NCBI RefSeq assembly: GCF_900105045.1
Contig: NZ_LT629739.1
Location: forward strand, 3,348,001 to 3,412,000
Reading direction: 5' to 3'
DNA: 64,000 bases
Source of the DNA: Brevibacterium picturae
GTDB lineage: Bacteria; Actinomycetota; Actinomycetes; Actinomycetales; Brevibacteriaceae
Shown: piece after piece, positions 61,723 to 64,000 of the stretch
How positions within the stretch are numbered: the stretch's first letter is position 1
Layout of the letters: each line of letters starts with the position of its first letter
Program-made: the position numbers and the translations under genes
Notes under the pieces: model-generated
What the model was told of the DNA's origin: nothing
Databases searched by the model: none
Seen by the model: only the letters and a program-made list of their open reading frames with translations

Positions 61723-62973
61723 TCACCCTCCGATTCCGATCATTGCGAAGATGGGCCCGACCGACTCAACGGCCGTGTACCACATCACCAGTGTTGCCGT
61801 GGTGCCGATGATCAGCAACCACTTGGGGTACTTGTCGACGCGCAGCAGCTGTGGTCTGAACCAGCCGATATACATGAAGATCGTCAGGCCAATCGGCAGG
61901 ATGAGGCCGTTGAATCCGCCGACGAAGACGAGCAGGGTCGCCGGTGCTGTTCCGATGCTCAGGTAGACGATCAGCGACACGGCGATGAAGGCGACCGTGG
62001 CCAGCTGCAGTGGCCAGCCCTTGTCGAGGCGTTTGGAGAACGCGGACAGGAAGGTCGCCGAGGTGTAGGCCGCCCCGATCACCGAGCTCAGTGCCGCGGC
62101 CCAGAAGATGGCACCGAAGATGCGCATGCCCGCATCGCCGAGGACGGCGGCGAAGGCCTGGCCGGCAGGGTTGGCGACATCGCCGGACAGGTCGAGGGCG
62201 ACGCCCGAGGCAACAACGCCGAGGATGGCCAGGAACAGAATATAGCGCATGACGCCGGTGACGAGGATGCCGGAGAGTGCCGAGCGCATCACCGAGGGGA
62301 CGTGCTCCGGTCCGGTCTTGCCCGAGTCGAGATAGCGGTGGGCGCCTGAGTAGGTGATATAGCCGCCGACGCTTCCTCCGACGATGGTCGTGATGGTGGC
62401 GAAGTTGATCGTGTCGGGCAGGAAGCTCTGTTTGATCGCCTCGCCGACCGGTGGGTCGGAGACGATCGCGACGATGACGGTGAGGATGATCATTCCAACG
62501 CCGAGGACCATGACCACGGTGTCGACGACCTTGCCTGCGCGTTTGAACAGAAAGATGCCGATGGCCAGCACGCCGGTGAGCAGACCGCCGAGCTTCGGGT
62601 CGACGCCGAGGAGCGCGTTGAGGCCGAGGCCGCCGCCGGCGATGTTGCCGATGTTGAAGGCGAGTCCGCCGATGACGATGAGGATTGACAGGAGGATGCC
62701 CGTGCCCGGGATTGCGCTGGAGGCGAGCTGTGCGGCGCGTTTGCCCGAGGACGTGATCATACGCCAGACGTTGAGCTGGATGGCGATGTCGATGAGGATC
62801 GAAATGAAGATGGCGAAGGCGAAAGCTGCGCCCATCTGAGCGGTGAACGTCGCCGTCTGGGTGATGAACCCGGGGCCGATCGCCGAGGTGGCCATGAGGA
62901 AGATGGCGCCCAGGATTGCGCTGCGACTGACCTTCACTGGTTGTTTCGTGTCTTGATCTTGCGGCTGTGACAT
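61723..62973 (-). CDS. NRAMP-fold transporter without metal-binding motif (YcsG-like)
   Basis: This 416-residue protein has about 11 membrane helices and NRAMP landmarks such as [10 protein letters not shown] at the start of helix 1 and [19 protein letters not shown] in helix 6. The helix-1 metal motif DPGN is absent (TATFTAQMG takes its place), and the helix-6 MPH is missing. Metal transport is therefore doubtful. In B. subtilis, ycsG, an NRAMP relative, is beside ycsF, so this may import 5-oxoproline or a relative. It is the first gene of the operon, divergent from a GntR gene. Confidence 0.88.
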   Translation of the reverse strand: MSQPQDQDTKQPVKVSRSAILGAIFLMATSAIGPGFITQTATFTAQMGAAFAFAIFISILIDIAIQLNVWRMITSSGKRAAQLASSAIPGTGILLSILIVIGGLAFNIGNIAGGGLGLNALLGVDPKLGGLLTGVLAIGIFLFKRAGKVVDTVVMVLGVGMIILTVIVAIVSDPPVGEAIKQSFLPDTINFATITTIVGGSVGGYITYSGAHRYLDSGKTGPEHVPSVMRSALSGILVTGVMRYILFLAILGVVASGVALDLSGDVANPAGQAFAAVLGDAGMRIFGAIFWAAALSSVIGAAYTSATFLSAFSKRLDKGWPLQLATVAFIAVSLIVYLSIGTAPATLLVFVGGFNGLILPIGLTIFMYIGWFRPQLLRVDKYPKWLLIIGTTATLVMWYTAVESVGPIFAMIGIGG

Positions 62974-63067
62974 GGGATCTCCAAGTTGCCTGGTGTCTGG
63001 TCTGCTTCTCTGCGCGACACGGGACCAGCCACGGTGGTGGCCCCCATCACTTTCGGTGAAACGTTAG

Positions 63068-63093
63068 ACAATCTAGCATGGATTGTTCAACAA
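63068..63093. promoter_or_regulatory. Inverted repeats between NRAMP-like and gntR genes, candidate operator
   Basis: ACAATC-N7-GATTGT (63068-63086) overlaps TTGTT-C-AACAA (63083-63093). TTGT-N3-ACAA is like operators of FCD-type GntR proteins. They lie 95 bases before the NRAMP-like start and 84 before gntR. Confidence 0.55.
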
Positions 63094-63176
63094 GAATAGA
63101 CTTGCATCACATCTCAGTTCAGGAATTGTCCTCACGATTCTGGGCTATTTGTTGCCCCGATCACTAGGATGGAACC

Positions 63177-63815
63177 GTGAACCACGAATCGTCCCTGGTC
63201 AATCAGCTCACCGGCCGCCTCATCGCCGGCGAGCTGCGTCCTGGCGCCCGCCTGTCCGAAGCTGCACTGGCGAAAGAGTTCGACGTCTCCCGAAACACGC
63301 TGCGGGAGGCCTTCCGCGTGCTGGGGGAGCAGGGGCTGGTCAATCACATCCCGCACCGTGGGGTCTCAGTGGCCTCGCCGAACACCTCCGACGTCATCGA
63401 CATCTACCGGGTGCGTCGCCATATCGAATGCTCGGTGCTCGAGAACGCGCCGAACAACCACCCCGGCGCTGAGCAGATGCGCAGAGCAGTTGAGACCGCA
63501 CACAGTGCCGCTGCCGCCGATGACTGGCTGCAAGTGGGAACGCTGAATATGTCGTTCCACAATGCCGTGGTCTCACTTTCGGACAGCTCCCGGCTGATGC
63601 GCTCGTTCGGAAACGTCCTCGCCGAGTTGCGCCTGGCCTTTCTCAAGGTCGAGGTTCTCGACTTCCTCCACGCGCCGTTCGTCGAACGCAACCAAGAGGT
63701 TCTCGACGCCTACCTGAATGAGAGCCCGAGGGAGGCGGCCGCGAAACTCGGTGCCTACCTCGGCGACTCCGAACGGCAGGTGCTCGGCGCCTATGCCCGG
63801 GCTGGCCAGGACTGA
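63177..63815 (+). CDS. GntR-family regulator (FCD type) of the pxp cluster
   Basis: This 212-residue protein has the GntR helix-turn-helix ARLSEAALAKEFDVSRNTLREAFRVLGEQGLVNHIPHRGVSV, quoted in part, and a helical FCD domain with the ligand-site residues RRHIECSVLE, NMSFHNAVVSLS and FVERNQEVLD. The GTG start is six bases behind TAGGAT, a leaderless start. It probably controls the divergent NRAMP-pxpA-DUF1445-pxpBC-biotin carboxylase operon, the role taken by KipR in B. subtilis. Confidence 0.93.
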   Translation: MNHESSLVNQLTGRLIAGELRPGARLSEAALAKEFDVSRNTLREAFRVLGEQGLVNHIPHRGVSVASPNTSDVIDIYRVRRHIECSVLENAPNNHPGAEQMRRAVETAHSAAAADDWLQVGTLNMSFHNAVVSLSDSSRLMRSFGNVLAELRLAFLKVEVLDFLHAPFVERNQEVLDAYLNESPREAAAKLGAYLGDSERQVLGAYARAGQD

Positions 63816-63910
63816 GGGATTCGGCCGCGATCGGCGCCTCAGGAGTCAGGGCCCAGCCTCGAAAATACACGCAGGGCCCGTTGATTCCCACCTGCTAAGC
63901 TCGAAGAGAC

Positions 63911-64000
63911 GTGTTTGTGCAAATTGCATACGCCCATGCTGGCCCGGGGCCTGCATGTCTAACGGCAGATCAGACAGTGGTCGATCTGCAAGGAGTGCGC
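63911..64000 (+). CDS. Possible start of a gene running off the right edge
   Basis: From GTG 63911 an open frame reads MFVQIAYAHAGPGPACLTAD and continues to the window end without stop (30 codons). TAAGCT is nine bases upstream and GAAGAGAC lies directly before the GTG. It is too short to identify. Confidence 0.35.
   Translation, partial: MFVQIAYAHAGPGPACLTADQTVVDLQGVR

Overview
The window is 64 kb of high-GC DNA (mostly C or G at third codon positions) from an actinobacterial chromosome. Gene content fits a Micrococcales-type aerobe, and I would guess Brevibacterium or a close relative. That is inferred from content: class Ib ribonucleotide reductase, sdhCDAB, sucCD, fructose PTS, a PxpABC cluster, NarL-type two-component genes and leaderless starts. 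No phage, insertion sequence, CRISPR array or rRNA operon was seen. Most of the window is ordinary chromosome with a few accessory modules.

Layout. 1-4460 (minus): MoxR-DUF58-VWA stress/chaperone operon, running off the left edge. 4461-8964 (plus): nrdH-nrdI-nrdE-nrdF behind tandem NrdR boxes and a cluster of DnaA-box-like sites, ending in a strong terminator. 9184-12438 (minus): FUSC-like membrane protein, a 55-residue small gene with its own terminator, and a D,D-carboxypeptidase. 12726-16122 (minus): sdhC-sdhD-sdhA-sdhB with a T-tract terminator. 16478-21701 (plus): mannose-1-phosphate guanylyltransferase, M20 amidohydrolase, BMP-type lipoprotein, adenosine deaminase and a small membrane protein. 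21726-25101 (minus): FAD monooxygenase, lipoprotein, GNAT, MarR. 25297-28875 (plus): sucC-sucD and threonine aldolase. 29103-29507: universal stress protein, then about 600 bp without a gene.

30118-36247 (plus) is a complete fructose PTS operon: DeoR/FruR regulator, FruK, FruA(ABC), EI and HPr. EI (ptsI) is split by a one-base frameshift at a GGGG run. 36301-45909 holds an RsmC/RlmG-like methyltransferase, a NarL/histidine-kinase pair, two tiny coupled membrane proteins, a PadR-HAAS-UvrA2 operon with a near-ideal palindromic operator, an alpha/beta hydrolase and a membrane protein. 46164-53637 has two look-alike modules. Each is a divergent regulator (TetR or GntR), a C-N hydrolase and a PuuP-like amine/amino-acid permease, with a palindrome in the divergent gap. 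53659-56653 holds a broken MDMPI/TIGR03083-type gene, DUF1772 and MerR divergent genes, a GNAT, tRNA-Leu(UAG) and a Bcp peroxiredoxin.

56704-63815 is the most interesting block: an NRAMP-like transporter without the metal-binding DPGN motif, PxpA (LamB/YcsF), a DUF1445/D-glutamate-cyclase-family protein, a fused PxpB-PxpC, and a biotin carboxylase-BCCP, opposite a GntR/FCD regulator. It matches the B. subtilis ycsFGI-kipIA layout with a biotin carboxylase added. The PxpB-PxpC fold is the carboxyltransferase half of urea carboxylase, so the cluster encodes all parts of a split biotin-dependent carboxylase beside 5-oxoprolinase parts.

Across the window, at least eleven genes without a Shine-Dalgarno have a TANNNT or near -10 box 6-7 bases before the start codon. 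This indicates leaderless transcripts and helped decide several starts.
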